Assembly: GCA_949286445.1 (NCBI GenBank) | Contig: CASECL010000032.1 | Location: forward strand, 1-36,180 | DNA: 36,180 nucleotides | Reading direction: 5' to 3' | Source: an uncultured bacterium | GTDB lineage: Bacteria; Verrucomicrobiota; Lentisphaeria; Victivallales; Victivallaceae | The notes under the pieces: model-generated | Told to the model about the DNA's origin: nothing | The model's input: only the letters and a program-made list of their open reading frames with translations | Databases searched by the model: none | Made by a program: the position numbers and the translations under genes | Shown: positions 6,789 through 15,635 of the stretch, piece after piece | Layout: each line of letters starts with the position of its first letter | Position numbering within the stretch: position 1 is the stretch's first letter

Positions 6789-8768
6789 ATGGGTGAATAT
6801 CAGGTAATAGCCAGAAAGTATCGTCCGCAGTGCTTTGCCGATGTGGTGGGGCAGGAGCATGTGGTGCGGACGTTGAAAAACGCGATCATCCAGAACCGGA
6901 CGGCGCATGCTTATCTTTTTGTCGGGCCGCGCGGAGTGGGCAAGACAACGCTGGCGCGGATATTCGCCAAGGCGATGAACTGCGAAAATCCCCGGAATGG
7001 CGAACCCTGCTGCAAGTGCCGGTCATGTCTGGCGATAGCGGCGGATAACGCGCTTGATCTGATTGAAATTGACGCGGCAAGCCATAATTCCGCAGGGGAG
7101 ATGCGGGAACTTAACGAGGAAGTTATGCACCGTCCGGTGCAGGGGCGTTACAAGATATATATCATTGACGAAGTTCACATGCTCTCCAAGCAGGCCTGGA
7201 ATGCGTTGCTTAAAACCGTGGAAGAGCCGCCTTCGCATGTTAAATTTATCTTTGCCACAACCGAAGTTCATCAGGTGCTTCCTACGATTATTTCCCGCTG
7301 TCAGCGTTTTGACCTGCTGCCGATTCCGGTGAAGCTGATTGCCGGACGGCTGAAGTATATTGTGGAACAGGAAAAGGTGAAAATCGAAGACGGCGCAATC
7401 AATGCCATAGCCAGAGCCGCTGACGGCGGCATGCGGGATGCGCAGTCCCTGCTTGATCAGATGATTGCCTTTTTTGCCGGAGACGGCAATTCGGAAATAA
7501 CCGCAGAACAGGTGTTGTCGCTTTTCGGGTTGACGGATACCGAGGATCTGCTTAAACTGACGGCGGCGATGTTCAATAATGAGCCGGGCGAGGTGGTCAA
7601 GGTGGTGCACCGGCTGGCGGGAAAAGGAAAAAATCTGGAAACGCTTTATGAAGACGTGCTGTCCGCTCTGCGCGGAGTGGAAATGTGCCAGCTGCTGAAA
7701 GATCCGGCACAGGTTCTGGATGCGGATTCCAGGCAGTTGGATTTCTACCGGCAGTTTGCCGCGGCGGTAAAGCCGGATACGGTACAGATTATGCTGGAAA
7801 TTTTGTCTCCGGCGGGGAGAGTTTTGCATGATGCGCTGAATAAACAGATATTTCTGGAAAGCATTTTTCTCCGTGCCATGCGTGAGGCTCATGCGGTAAG
7901 ACTGGATGCAATATTGGCAAGACTTAATGAACTGCGGGGGAAAGGCGAGCTGGATTTTCTGGAGAAAATCCCGGCGGCGGACGCTCCTCAAACGAAGATA
8001 GTAGTTGAAGTTAAACCATCCGGTGCCCCGGATGGCGAAAAAAAAATAAAACTATCTCCGGAAGCGGCTACTGCTGAAAATAAATCCGTTCATGAAATTC
8101 AAGCGGGGGCGGCAGAAGCGGCAGAAGAGGTAAAAGCAGTTTCCCAATCCGCCGTGGATACAGGAAAAAATATTGTTAAGGCGGAGAAGGCCGTTGCTTC
8201 GGCTGAAACGGATACCGCAAGGGAAACCGGGGAAGAAACGGCTGTTGCTGTGCCGGAACCGGATACATCAAAGGATGCCGAGTCAGAAACGGCTGTGGGG
8301 GCGGAAAATGGAAGTGTTCCGGAAAAAAAGGTTGAGTCTCAGGTTGTTTCAGAACCGTTGATGAAAAATTCCGGTGAACCGCCGTTTTCACCGGAAGATA
8401 TTGCTGCGGCGGAAATTGATGATATTGCTGACAATCAGGAGGATGAAGAAACCGCCGTCGGTGACTTTGGGGGGATGGAAAATATTCCGGAAGCAGGAAA
8501 TATGTCTGCGTTGAAGGGTGAGGAAATCCCTGAAGTACCGGTTTCAGCTCCGGGAAAATCTGAGAAGAAAAAGGAAAAATCTGTCAGCCGCGCGGAAAAG
8601 AGCAAGCCGGCCGGAGTAGCCGATGAAGACGGAGACTACTTTATCGGCAAGGCGCGGCACAGTGTTTTGTTCGAAGAACCGGGCGCGGTGGATGAAGCCG
8701 CTAAAGAACCATTTGTCGGGGAGGTGTTAGGTCTTTTCGGCGGCAGAGTAATTGATGTACACAAGTGA
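6789..8768 (+). CDS. dnaX: DNA polymerase III subunits gamma/tau
   Basis: This 659-residue clamp-loader ATPase loads the sliding clamp and ties together the replisome. Visible: Walker A GPRGVGKT (46-53), four zinc ligands Cys65, Cys74, Cys77 and Cys80, Walker B DEVH (127-130), and the SRC sensor (169-171). Conserved domains end near residue 390. Residues from about 395 to 625 are a Glu/Ala/Val/Ser-rich linker, and the last 20 (EPFVGEVLGLFGG and on) form a conserved tau-type end. A perfect hairpin and nine consecutive A's at codons 417-420 are placed as in dnaX genes that make a short gamma form by slippage. Losing one A gives an immediate TAA after residue 419; adding one gives TGA within about ten codons. 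The start has AGGTGG upstream. It is followed by ybaB and recR. Confidence 0.97.
   Translation: MGEYQVIARKYRPQCFADVVGQEHVVRTLKNAIIQNRTAHAYLFVGPRGVGKTTLARIFAKAMNCENPRNGEPCCKCRSCLAIAADNALDLIEIDAASHNSAGEMRELNEEVMHRPVQGRYKIYIIDEVHMLSKQAWNALLKTVEEPPSHVKFIFATTEVHQVLPTIISRCQRFDLLPIPVKLIAGRLKYIVEQEKVKIEDGAINAIARAADGGMRDAQSLLDQMIAFFAGDGNSEITAEQVLSLFGLTDTEDLLKLTAAMFNNEPGEVVKVVHRLAGKGKNLETLYEDVLSALRGVEMCQLLKDPAQVLDADSRQLDFYRQFAAAVKPDTVQIMLEILSPAGRVLHDALNKQIFLESIFLRAMREAHAVRLDAILARLNELRGKGELDFLEKIPAADAPQTKIVVEVKPSGAPDGEKKIKLSPEAATAENKSVHEIQAGAAEAAEEVKAVSQSAVDTGKNIVKAEKAVASAETDTARETGEETAVAVPEPDTSKDAESETAVGAENGSVPEKKVESQVVSEPLMKNSGEPPFSPEDIAAAEIDDIADNQEDEETAVGDFGGMENIPEAGNMSALKGEEIPEVPVSAPGKSEKKKEKSVSRAEKSKPAGVADEDGDYFIGKARHSVLFEEPGAVDEAAKEPFVGEVLGLFGGRVIDVHK
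8016..8046 (+). promoter_or_regulatory. dnaX slippage cassette: 8-bp hairpin plus A9
   Basis: CCATCCGG (8016-8023), loop TGCC, CCGGATGG (8028-8035) is a perfect 8-bp GC-rich stem. Two bases later come nine A's (8038-8046), then TAAAAC. In frame the site reads GAA AAA AAA ATA. With eight A's the next codon is TAA (8047-8049). The Thermus thermophilus dnaX gene uses an A9 run for transcriptional slippage, E. coli uses ribosomal frameshifting, and an RNA stem directly upstream is known to stimulate transcriptional slippage in some insertion-sequence genes. Expected short product: about 419 residues, close to the 431 of E. coli gamma. The sequence is seen; slippage is inferred. Confidence 0.7.
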
Positions 8769-8777
8769 TAAATTTTT

Positions 8778-8821
8778 TCTCCGGTACGACTGGGAGTAAG
8801 CCGGACCGGGGATATTTTTTT
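8778..8821 (+). terminator. Intrinsic terminator or attenuator after dnaX
   Basis: TCTCCGGT (8778-8785) pairs with ACCGGGGA (8805-8812) as an 8-bp stem with one G-U pair and a 19-nt loop, followed directly by TATTTTTTT (8813-8821). It lies 10 bp behind the dnaX stop and before ybaB. Since ybaB and recR show no clear promoter of their own, partial read-through is likely. Confidence 0.5.
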
Positions 8822-8878
8822 GCAGAAAAAAATAAATCAGGATAACAAAATATTCATCAATAAAAGAAAGAGGTTTTT

Positions 8879-9178
8879 ATGTTCGGTAATTTTGGTGATA
8901 TGGCCAAATTGATGGCTCTGGCAAAAGATCTTCCCGGGAAGATGAAGCAGATCAGAGCGGAGTTGGCAGAGAGTGTTTATGAAGCAACTTCCCCCTGCGG
9001 CGCGGTTACTGCGGCGGTTTCCGGGGATCTTTCTGTAAAGAAAATTGAGTTTAATGCTACTCCGACCCCCGGGGCGGTGGAAGCGGCAGTAAATGCGGCT
9101 ATTATCGCCGCCAAGGCCGGAATACAGGAAAAAATGCGTGAGGCCTCCGGCGGACTGGATTTGCCGAATATCTTCTGA
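8879..9178 (+). CDS. ybaB: YbaB/EbfC-family nucleoid-associated protein
   Basis: This 99-residue protein has the family's usual size (100-110). The N terminus MFGNFGDMAKLMALAKDLPG, the central VTAAVSGDLSVKKIEFN strand region, and the C-terminal helix AKAGIQEKMREASGGLDLP match YbaB/EbfC, a small dimeric DNA-binding protein of the nucleoid. Its position between dnaX and recR is the widely conserved arrangement and supports the call. The start has GAAAGAGG six bases upstream. The gene lies behind a terminator-like hairpin, so its level may be set by read-through. Confidence 0.95.
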   Translation: MFGNFGDMAKLMALAKDLPGKMKQIRAELAESVYEATSPCGAVTAAVSGDLSVKKIEFNATPTPGAVEAAVNAAIIAAKAGIQEKMREASGGLDLPNIF

Positions 9179-9228
9179 TCCGGCAAATTGAAATATTGCA
9201 TTTAAGTAATTACAATGGTGCAGCGGCA

Positions 9229-9831
9229 ATGAATGAGTATCCGGAAAAACTGGAAGAATTGCTTTTTCTGCTTCGTAATCTGCCCGGCATCGGGCGGCGC
9301 GGAGCGGAACGTCTGGCGATGGCGTTACTGGAGTGGAACCAGGAAAAGCTCAGTGATTTGGGAAAAAGCATTGCCGACTTGAAAATAAATGTGGTCAATT
9401 GCCCGGTATGCGGAGCATTGACCGGCAAAGGAGAGTCCTGCCGCTGGTGTTCTGATCCGCGGCGGGATGAAAAACTGCTCTGCGTGGTGGAAAGTGCTCT
9501 GCAAATTTATTCGATAGAGAAGAGCAACTCCTATTCCGGGCGTTATTTTGTGCTGGGAGGAAAACTCTCTCCGCTTAACGGCATCGGGCCGGATGAGCTC
9601 CGGGTAAAGGAATTGGACACCCTGCTGGAAGACGGCGGGGTAGAAGAGGTAATTCTGGCACTTGGCAATGATGTGGAGGGCAGGGCAACGGCGGCGTTTT
9701 TAAGTGATCACCTCAAAAGCCGCCAGCTTAAAATAACCCGTCCGGCGGCAGGACTGCCGGCGGGGGCAAATTTGTCTTACGCTGACGGAGCTACGATTGC
9801 GGCGGCGTTATCCGGGCGTACCGGGTGCTGA
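9229..9831 (+). CDS. recR: Recombination protein RecR
   Basis: RecR works with RecO and RecF to load RecA at single-stranded gaps. From ATG 9229 the protein is 200 residues, the normal RecR size. It shows a helix-hairpin-helix LPGIGRRGAERLA near residues 18-30, a zinc finger with CPVC and CRWC, and a Toprim domain with VVES, GKLSPLNGIGPDEL and EVILALGNDVEGRATAAFL. An in-frame ATG at 9196 would add 11 residues (MHLSNYNGAAA) with no ribosome site and no match to RecR N termini, so I prefer 9229 (a weak GGTG upstream). It ends the dnaX group. Confidence 0.96.
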   Translation: MNEYPEKLEELLFLLRNLPGIGRRGAERLAMALLEWNQEKLSDLGKSIADLKINVVNCPVCGALTGKGESCRWCSDPRRDEKLLCVVESALQIYSIEKSNSYSGRYFVLGGKLSPLNGIGPDELRVKELDTLLEDGGVEEVILALGNDVEGRATAAFLSDHLKSRQLKITRPAAGLPAGANLSYADGATIAAALSGRTGC

Positions 9832-10259
9832 AAAGGCAATTATTTCCAGGCCTCATAAAAACTTTTTTATCCTGCCGTTAGAAACAGAAACAATTGCAAG
9901 GCTGAAGCGGTTTCCAGTCAGGAGAGAAACTTGAGCAATTTATTTTGAGTGACGGATTTTTTCAAAGTTTTTTTCACGCATTATCATTCAACATGTAATG
10001 TCACATTTTCAACCCTGATGCTTTTTCTGATTTTCTGCATCTGACGTCTTGCAGTGCATTGCTCCAATTGAAAAATTAAAGCAATGTTAATCCGGAAAAG
10101 GTTTGGAAAAAAGAAGAGCGCGGGAAGAAAATCGCCTTTCCTTAAAAGGTTATCTCGTCCCGCACCCATTTTAATCCAGGCGTTTCCCCTCAAAAGTTTT
10201 CCCGTTCTGTGCCCGGCTGCAGCCTGAAAATAAAGCTGTTTTATGTCAGAGGCGGAATA
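9832..10259. other. Convergent intergenic region recR / FAD oxidoreductase
   Basis: These 428 bp lie between two genes that run toward each other. No supported coding sequence is seen; the 69-codon minus frame at 9984-10193 lacks a ribosome site and family features. An AT-rich hairpin (ATAAAA/TTTTAT near 9857-9872) lies just behind recR and could help end transcription. The larger hairpin at 10120-10163 and a GGCTGCAGCC palindrome at 10215-10224 are the other structured parts. Confidence 0.5.
10120..10163. repeat. Imperfect long hairpin in convergent gap
   Basis: GCGGGA (10120-10125) pairs with TCCCGC (10158-10163), and inside it CCTTT (10135-10139) pairs with AAAGG (10145-10149). The region between the two stems pairs poorly. 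There is no clear T tract on either side, so a bidirectional intrinsic terminator is possible but weak. Confidence 0.3.
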
Positions 10260-12092
10260 TCAGCCCCCGTTGTATTTCTGCGGCGGCTGCGGCTGACCGT
10301 TGCCGACGCCTTTTTTCATCATTTCCCTGAGTTCTTCAAAGTGAGCCGGGTAAATATCCCGGGGCAGAACATTTTTATCATGGCATATTTTTGCCGCCAT
10401 ACCCACCACTTCTCCCATCATTCCGGTAGTACGCATTACCCGCACCGTGCCGAGCGCGGCGTGGGTTACGCTGATATTCCGGCCTGCCATAAACATATTG
10501 TTTACGTTGCGCGAATAGAGACACCGGTAAGGAATTTGATATGGTTTGATATTATCCTGTACGGCGATGGATTTGAATTCCCTGCCGGGGAAATGTTTGG
10601 TGTTTTCCGGATCGGGATAATGCAAATCGATTGACCAGGTGGTATGGCAGGTGCCGTCCGGATAAACTTTGCCGTTATGTATATCGGTAGAGGTCAGAAT
10701 GACATCGCCAAGCAGCCGGCGCGATTCCCGTTTTCCGGCGACATAAGCCACCCATTCCAGTTTGTCGTTGGCAAAATCTGCTTTCTTGGCATAACGGTTT
10801 TTCAAATAAGACCAGTTGGAAAATACCACATACAAACCGTAATCCCGGATGGTTTCAAAGTCATCAATCTGATCGGTAAACATTCCGGTTTCCCAGGTCC
10901 AGTCGCCGCGACGGAGTTTTTCACAGCTTTCATCGTTGAACGGCAGCCCCCAGTCGATGTCGGGGAAACTCACCGGAGCCGGTGATTTAACCGAATAATA
11001 CTGCACTGAAGCACCCATAGTCATCCGGTCGGATTTTTCCGGAGAATAAGTCTCTCCGGATTCTTCTTTTGATTCCCGGCCGTAACGGTAATCTGCTCCA
11101 GCCAGTACGCCGAGATTTCCGTCTCCGGTGGAGTCAAGGAACAAGGGAGCTTCAAAGTTTGTTTCCACGCCGTTTTCCATATTTCTGCCGGTTACGGAAA
11201 CAATTTTGCCGTCCCGGCAATCTGCATCGATAACCCGGGTATTATAAAATACTTTCAAATTTTTTTCTGCGGCAAGGGCATTGATCTTGCGTTCATCTTC
11301 ATAATTTGCTCCGTGCCTGGCGTTACCGCCTTTGGCCGGACCGATTTCCGCCAGCACATCACCCAGTTTATCATAAGGGGGAAGCTTGATTTTGCCGCCC
11401 AGGTGAACCCGTACTTCGGAACTGTTGTTTCCCCCCGGCACCGGACGGTCGTGAATAAGGATTGTCTGCAATCCCAGCCGTGATGCGCTGATGGCGGCGC
11501 AAACGCCGGCAACTCCGCCGCCGACGACGATAAAATCGGCTTTTTCAGTTTTTCCGGAGTGGCTGATTGAGCGGTGAAGTTTCCGGAAGGCATCAAGTTC
11601 ACCCTTCTTCTCCGGGGGAACAAACAATGGATCCGAGGAAAAAATTACGGCATCACACCGGCCGTCAAATCCGGTAAGATCCCGGAGCGCAAGGGTGTTT
11701 TCACCCTTTTTCAACTCCACCTCGCCCCCTTTCTGCCACGCCCACTGTCCGCTTTCATTGCCGAAAACAGCGGGGAGAGGTTTTCCATTTATTATCAGTT
11801 TGAACGTGCCGGGGGCTTTTTCTGTCCATTTTGCCGCCCAGTTGCGGGTACGGACAAAAACTTTGTATTTCCCTGCTTCTGCCGCATTGAAAACGGTTTC
11901 CGCATCGTCACACGGTTTCCCCAGCCCGTGCGCCAGCAGAAACGGCGATCCCATCTGGTCAACGAACTGACTGTCCAGCACCCAGGAACCCCTGGATTTT
12001 AAACTTTCTGATTCAACTAAAATAGTTTCTCCCTGCAACATAGCTACCCCGGTTAAACAAAGTATCGCACTTAAAAAAACTTTAATACCCAC
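10260..12092 (-). CDS. Secreted FAD-dependent oxidoreductase with N-terminal carbohydrate-binding-like domain
   Basis: I choose a GTG start at 12092 (610 residues) because GGAGG at 12104-12100 lies 7 bases upstream and the product opens with a good signal peptide (IKVFLSAILCLTGVAMLQG). An ATG at 12173 adds 27 unlikely residues. Residues about 22-155 form a beta-rich domain like the CBM/golvesin-type modules. Residues about 186-600 are an FAD domain: DFIVVGGGVAGVCAA (Rossmann, GGGVAG at 191-196), PGGNNSSEVR, DSTGDGNLG, and AGRNISVTHAALGTVRVM near the end, typical of the FAD_oxidored family. Substrates of the family in polysaccharide loci are mostly unknown. It is 102 bp behind the GH95 gene on the same strand, suggesting a shared role in sugar breakdown. 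Confidence 0.85.
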   Translation of the reverse strand: MGIKVFLSAILCLTGVAMLQGETILVESESLKSRGSWVLDSQFVDQMGSPFLLAHGLGKPCDDAETVFNAAEAGKYKVFVRTRNWAAKWTEKAPGTFKLIINGKPLPAVFGNESGQWAWQKGGEVELKKGENTLALRDLTGFDGRCDAVIFSSDPLFVPPEKKGELDAFRKLHRSISHSGKTEKADFIVVGGGVAGVCAAISASRLGLQTILIHDRPVPGGNNSSEVRVHLGGKIKLPPYDKLGDVLAEIGPAKGGNARHGANYEDERKINALAAEKNLKVFYNTRVIDADCRDGKIVSVTGRNMENGVETNFEAPLFLDSTGDGNLGVLAGADYRYGRESKEESGETYSPEKSDRMTMGASVQYYSVKSPAPVSFPDIDWGLPFNDESCEKLRRGDWTWETGMFTDQIDDFETIRDYGLYVVFSNWSYLKNRYAKKADFANDKLEWVAYVAGKRESRRLLGDVILTSTDIHNGKVYPDGTCHTTWSIDLHYPDPENTKHFPGREFKSIAVQDNIKPYQIPYRCLYSRNVNNMFMAGRNISVTHAALGTVRVMRTTGMMGEVVGMAAKICHDKNVLPRDIYPAHFEELREMMKKGVGNGQPQPPQKYNGG

Positions 12093-12148
12093 CAATATTC
12101 CTCCGTCACACATCATTTTCGCTTTGTGTTCAATGAAAGTTGCCGGCG

Positions 12149-12164
12149 ATGCAAACAAATGCAT
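12149..12164. repeat. Short inverted repeat upstream of the FAD oxidoreductase
   Basis: ATGCA (12149-12153) and TGCAT (12160-12164) face each other across a 6-bp spacer, about 57 bp before the GTG start of the FAD gene. It could be a regulator site. The arms are short and chance is not excluded. Confidence 0.25.
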
Positions 12165-12194
12165 ACAATACAATCTATACCGTAAATTGCTTAA

Positions 12195-14576
12195 TTACAA
12201 ATTGAAATGAAAAGTTTTTTCCATTCCTGGCTGACAGGAGAATTCCTCCTGTTTATCCTTGCAGACGACCCGCATTTTTCCCCGCTGGGAAAAATGGAAA
12301 TGCGCCACAGCCCGTCCGTTTTTCCACTCCAGGTCAATTTCCGCTCCGCCACGGGCTCTCAAGCCATTGATGCGGCCTTCTTTCCAATTATCCGGCAGGG
12401 CGGGGAAAAGTTCCACAATTCTGACCTGATCCTGAGTTGTCAAATGGGATTGCAGCAGCATTTCCGCAATACCGGCGGCAACCCCGAAATTGCCGTCAAT
12501 CTGAAACGGGGGGTGGGCATCAAAGAAATTAAGATAAATACCTCCGCCGCGATGCGGCTTTTTTGCTTTTAAATCGATGGGCTGAAGCAGATTTTTGATT
12601 ATTTTCGCCGCCCGGTTTCCGTCTTTGAAGCGCGCCCAGAGGCAAACCCGCCACCCCATTGCCCAGCCGGTGCTCTGATCTCCCCGGACATTCAGGCTTT
12701 TTTCCGCCGCCTCAATGAGTTTCTCATTTCCGGGGGCGAAAAAACTGTTGCCCGGATAAGCTCCGTACAAATGGGAAACATGGCGGTGATGAATGTCTCT
12801 TTCCGGAAATTCTTCGCCGAATTCCAGTATTCTGCCGTCAGAACCAATGGAAATACCCCGCAGTTCCGGCAGCATGGCTTTTACTTTGGCGGAGAGTTCT
12901 TTGTCCTCCCGGTCATCCAGCCGGAGATAGTTTTCAAAAAGTTCCCGGACTATGGCCATATCCATCGCTCCGCCCCGGGCAATGGAAGCCATTTCCCCGG
13001 TCTCCGGATCGGTGAAGTTATTTTCCGGCGAACTGGATGGAATGATTTCCCAGCCCTGATCGCCCTTTTCCAGCAGTCCGGCGGCAAACCGGACACTCTC
13101 CCGGATAACCGGCAGGTAACGGTGTTTGAATTCCGGATTGTCCCGGTAGTCAAGGTGTTCGGCCAGATGCCGGCACAGCCAGGCACCCGCCAGCGGGTAA
13201 TAACTCCACTGCGCTTTACCTCCCGCCGGAGCTGACATCCGCCAGAGGTCACTGTTGTGATGACAGCACCAGCCGGGAAGATTATATATTTCTCTGGCGG
13301 GGACCTGACCGCTCCGGGAAAGTTCCTCCAGCATGATGAAAAGCGGTTCGGCACATTCAGTTAAATTGCAGACTTCCGCCGGCCAGTAATTCATCTCCAG
13401 ATTGATGTTTACCGTGTAATTGCTCCGCCACGGCGGATGCAGTTTATGATTCCAGATCCCCTGCAGATTGGCCGGCTGTCCTCCGGGGCGGGACGAACTT
13501 ATCAGCAGATAACGTCCGTAATTATAAAGCAGTGCGGCCAGTGCCGGAGAAAATGAGTTTTTATCCTCCCGGGCGGCAAAAAGCCGTTCATCGGAGGGCA
13601 GCATATCTCCGGCTGAGCTTCCCAGATTAAGCACAGATTTGGAATAAAGCCTTTTGAAATCCGCAATGTGACGCTGCTTTAAATTGTCAAATCCGGTTTT
13701 CACGGCTCCGGCAATATCTTTTTCCGTTTCTGCCAGACAGTGGTCAAAAGTGTAATCCGGCATTTTATCCCAGCCGTTGAATCCGGTTCTGATCGCCAGC
13801 AGAACGGTTATTTCCCCGGCGTTTTCCACGGTAACGCCTTTTTCAGACATTTCCACTCTGCCGTTGCTGATTACCCGCATGCGTATGCAGAATGCCATGC
13901 CGTCATTATCAGAAGTTTTCTTTTTGGGATTTCTGCCGTATGCTTTGCCCTGCAATATCAAATCGCCGTCTTTTACAATACAATTTGACTCCAGCTCCGA
14001 CTCCAGCGAAATCTCTGCCCGGGGGATTTTTCCGCTCCAGCGGAAAACCAGCACCTGATCCGGATAAGAGGCAAAGGCTTCACTGGAAATATTGCCGTTT
14101 TCCGCCGTTGCGACGGCATCGGAAAGTGAGAGCGAGCGCAGAACGGTCTCTTTTCCGTCGGGAAATGAGATTTTCAGCAGCCCTGCCGGCAGGTATTCTG
14201 CAGATGTTGCCGCGCCGAATTTCCGGCTGACCAGTTCTGTTGCTTCACTGAATTTGCGATCCCGGATCAGTTGTTTTGCCTGTTCCAGAGTCTGTGGCGC
14301 TTCCGGGCGCAGCCGCATGCCCGGTTTGCCCGTCCAGAGGTGGCACTCATTGAGGTAGATTTTTTCATTTTTCAAGTCCCCGTACACCATTGCCCCCAGC
14401 CGTCCGTTGCCGATGGGCAGGGCCTCCTCCCAGTATTTTGCCGGAGCGCGGTAAAAAAGACGTTCAGAAGCCTGATATTCCGGAGAAATATTTTCCGGTG
14501 AACCGGCAGCCGGGGCAGCTGCTGTGGTCAGGCAACTCAGAGCTGTGGCAAAAAAGAGAAAAAAACGCGATTTCAT
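12195..14576 (-). CDS. Glycoside hydrolase family 95 (alpha-L-fucosidase type)
   Basis: This 793-residue protein has a signal peptide (MKSRFFLFFATALSCLTTAA) and full GH95 architecture. The N-terminal beta domain carries PIGNGRLGAMVYG (54-66) and NECHLWTG. The alpha/alpha barrel carries QGIWNHKLHPPW, VNINLEMNYWPAE (389-401), SSSPENNF (514-521), HRHVSHLYG, GDQSTGWAMGWR and PPFQIDGNFG (689-698). By comparison with Bifidobacterium AfcA, Glu518 would be the general acid and Asn390, Asn392 and Asp694 the water-activating set. The family cleaves alpha-1,2-fucose by inversion; some members act on alpha-L-galactose. It is exported. It lies 93 bp behind truA and before the FAD oxidoreductase on the minus strand. 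Its start has AAGGAAAAAGGAAA upstream. Confidence 0.95.
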   Translation of the reverse strand: MKSRFFLFFATALSCLTTAAAPAAGSPENISPEYQASERLFYRAPAKYWEEALPIGNGRLGAMVYGDLKNEKIYLNECHLWTGKPGMRLRPEAPQTLEQAKQLIRDRKFSEATELVSRKFGAATSAEYLPAGLLKISFPDGKETVLRSLSLSDAVATAENGNISSEAFASYPDQVLVFRWSGKIPRAEISLESELESNCIVKDGDLILQGKAYGRNPKKKTSDNDGMAFCIRMRVISNGRVEMSEKGVTVENAGEITVLLAIRTGFNGWDKMPDYTFDHCLAETEKDIAGAVKTGFDNLKQRHIADFKRLYSKSVLNLGSSAGDMLPSDERLFAAREDKNSFSPALAALLYNYGRYLLISSSRPGGQPANLQGIWNHKLHPPWRSNYTVNINLEMNYWPAEVCNLTECAEPLFIMLEELSRSGQVPAREIYNLPGWCCHHNSDLWRMSAPAGGKAQWSYYPLAGAWLCRHLAEHLDYRDNPEFKHRYLPVIRESVRFAAGLLEKGDQGWEIIPSSSPENNFTDPETGEMASIARGGAMDMAIVRELFENYLRLDDREDKELSAKVKAMLPELRGISIGSDGRILEFGEEFPERDIHHRHVSHLYGAYPGNSFFAPGNEKLIEAAEKSLNVRGDQSTGWAMGWRVCLWARFKDGNRAAKIIKNLLQPIDLKAKKPHRGGGIYLNFFDAHPPFQIDGNFGVAAGIAEMLLQSHLTTQDQVRIVELFPALPDNWKEGRINGLRARGGAEIDLEWKNGRAVAHFHFSQRGKMRVVCKDKQEEFSCQPGMEKTFHFNL

Positions 14577-14669
14577 TTTCCTTTTTCCTTAAATAAATTA
14601 AGTTATTTGCACTGTGCTGTTTATATTTTTGCATATTCAGCCGGTTTTTCTCTCTCCCCGGTTGCAAAA

Positions 14670-15500
14670 TCACCCCGCGAACGGCAGTTTGGTCAATTTG
14701 AAATTTTCCATTTCCGTCCGGTCATAAAATACTTTCATCAGATACAGTCCGTCCGGCGGAGCCGTCATCGGAGCTACGGTACGGTCGCGCACTTCAAGAA
14801 TTCTTTTTGCTTCCGCCGTATCAATATCTCCGGCTCCTGCCGTCTCCAAAAGTCCGGCCAGACAGCGTATCATCTTGTACAGGAAGCCATTGCCGACAAA
14901 AGTAACACACCAGTAATGATCGAAAAAATCAAAATCAATCCGGTAAATCGTCCGCACCGCATCCTCGATTTCACTTCTTTCCACCACAAAGCTGGAGAAA
15001 TCATGTTCACCGATCAGCACCTTTGATGCGTCAATCATCCTCTGTTTATCCAGTTTTCTCCGGATATGCCAGCTGCCGCGGGGAATGAACGGTGAACGCA
15101 AAGCGGTATTGAATACATAGGTATAGGCCTTTCCGACGGTATCATATCTGGCATGAAATTCCAGCGGCACCTCCCGTATTGACCGGATGCTGATATCCGG
15201 CGGTAAAATCCGGTTCAGGGCCCGCATGAGATAATTCGGTTCAATCGCCGGCCGTTCCGGAACCAGAAACGCCGCCGCAAATCCCAGCGCATGAACTCCG
15301 GCATCGGTACGGCTGCTGCCGATTAAATGTATAAATTGCCGGTTATAAAGATTTTTTAATACTCTTTGAATTTCTCCCTGCACCGTTATGGTGTTGTCCT
15401 GAATTTGCCAGCCGCCGTAACGGGTGCCGGAAAAGGCAATTTCCATCAGATAACGCTTGTAGGGAATATAAGAGGTTTCTTCCAGTCCTTTTGCGGGCAT
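14670..15500 (-). CDS. truA: tRNA pseudouridine synthase A
   Basis: This 276-residue protein modifies U38-U40 in the tRNA anticodon arm. GSSRTDAGVHA carries the catalytic Asp66, corresponding to Asp60 in E. coli. MEIAFSGTRYGGWQ near the N terminus and FLYKMIRCLAG near the C terminus are also typical. The start at 15500 has AAGGA about 12 bases upstream. A later ATG (residue 19) would cut into the first strand, so the longer form is preferred. A good promoter lies at 15636-15664, giving a leader of about 129 nt. The next gene downstream is the GH95 fucosidase, an unrelated function 93 bp away. Confidence 0.97.
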   Translation of the reverse strand: MPAKGLEETSYIPYKRYLMEIAFSGTRYGGWQIQDNTITVQGEIQRVLKNLYNRQFIHLIGSSRTDAGVHALGFAAAFLVPERPAIEPNYLMRALNRILPPDISIRSIREVPLEFHARYDTVGKAYTYVFNTALRSPFIPRGSWHIRRKLDKQRMIDASKVLIGEHDFSSFVVERSEIEDAVRTIYRIDFDFFDHYWCVTFVGNGFLYKMIRCLAGLLETAGAGDIDTAEAKRILEVRDRTVAPMTAPPDGLYLMKVFYDRTEMENFKLTKLPFAG

Positions 15501-15635
15501 GATGTTTTGTTTTCCTTGAGTTTATTTAGGTTAATCTGACAGAAGAAATTGCAGAAGTATTCCCGTTATTGAATTGCCTTAAATTTCAAAAATTACCGTT
15601 ACTGTAAAAGACAGCAAAATAAAGTTATTTGGAGT

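Noticed and set aside
7023..7991. 322-codon antisense frame within dnaX
   Set aside because: It lies wholly opposite conserved DnaX motifs; composition (Gln/His/Arg-rich) is that of a shadow frame.
9984..10193. 69-codon minus-strand frame in the recR/FAD gap
   Set aside because: No ribosome site, no recognisable domain, and it overlaps a hairpin.
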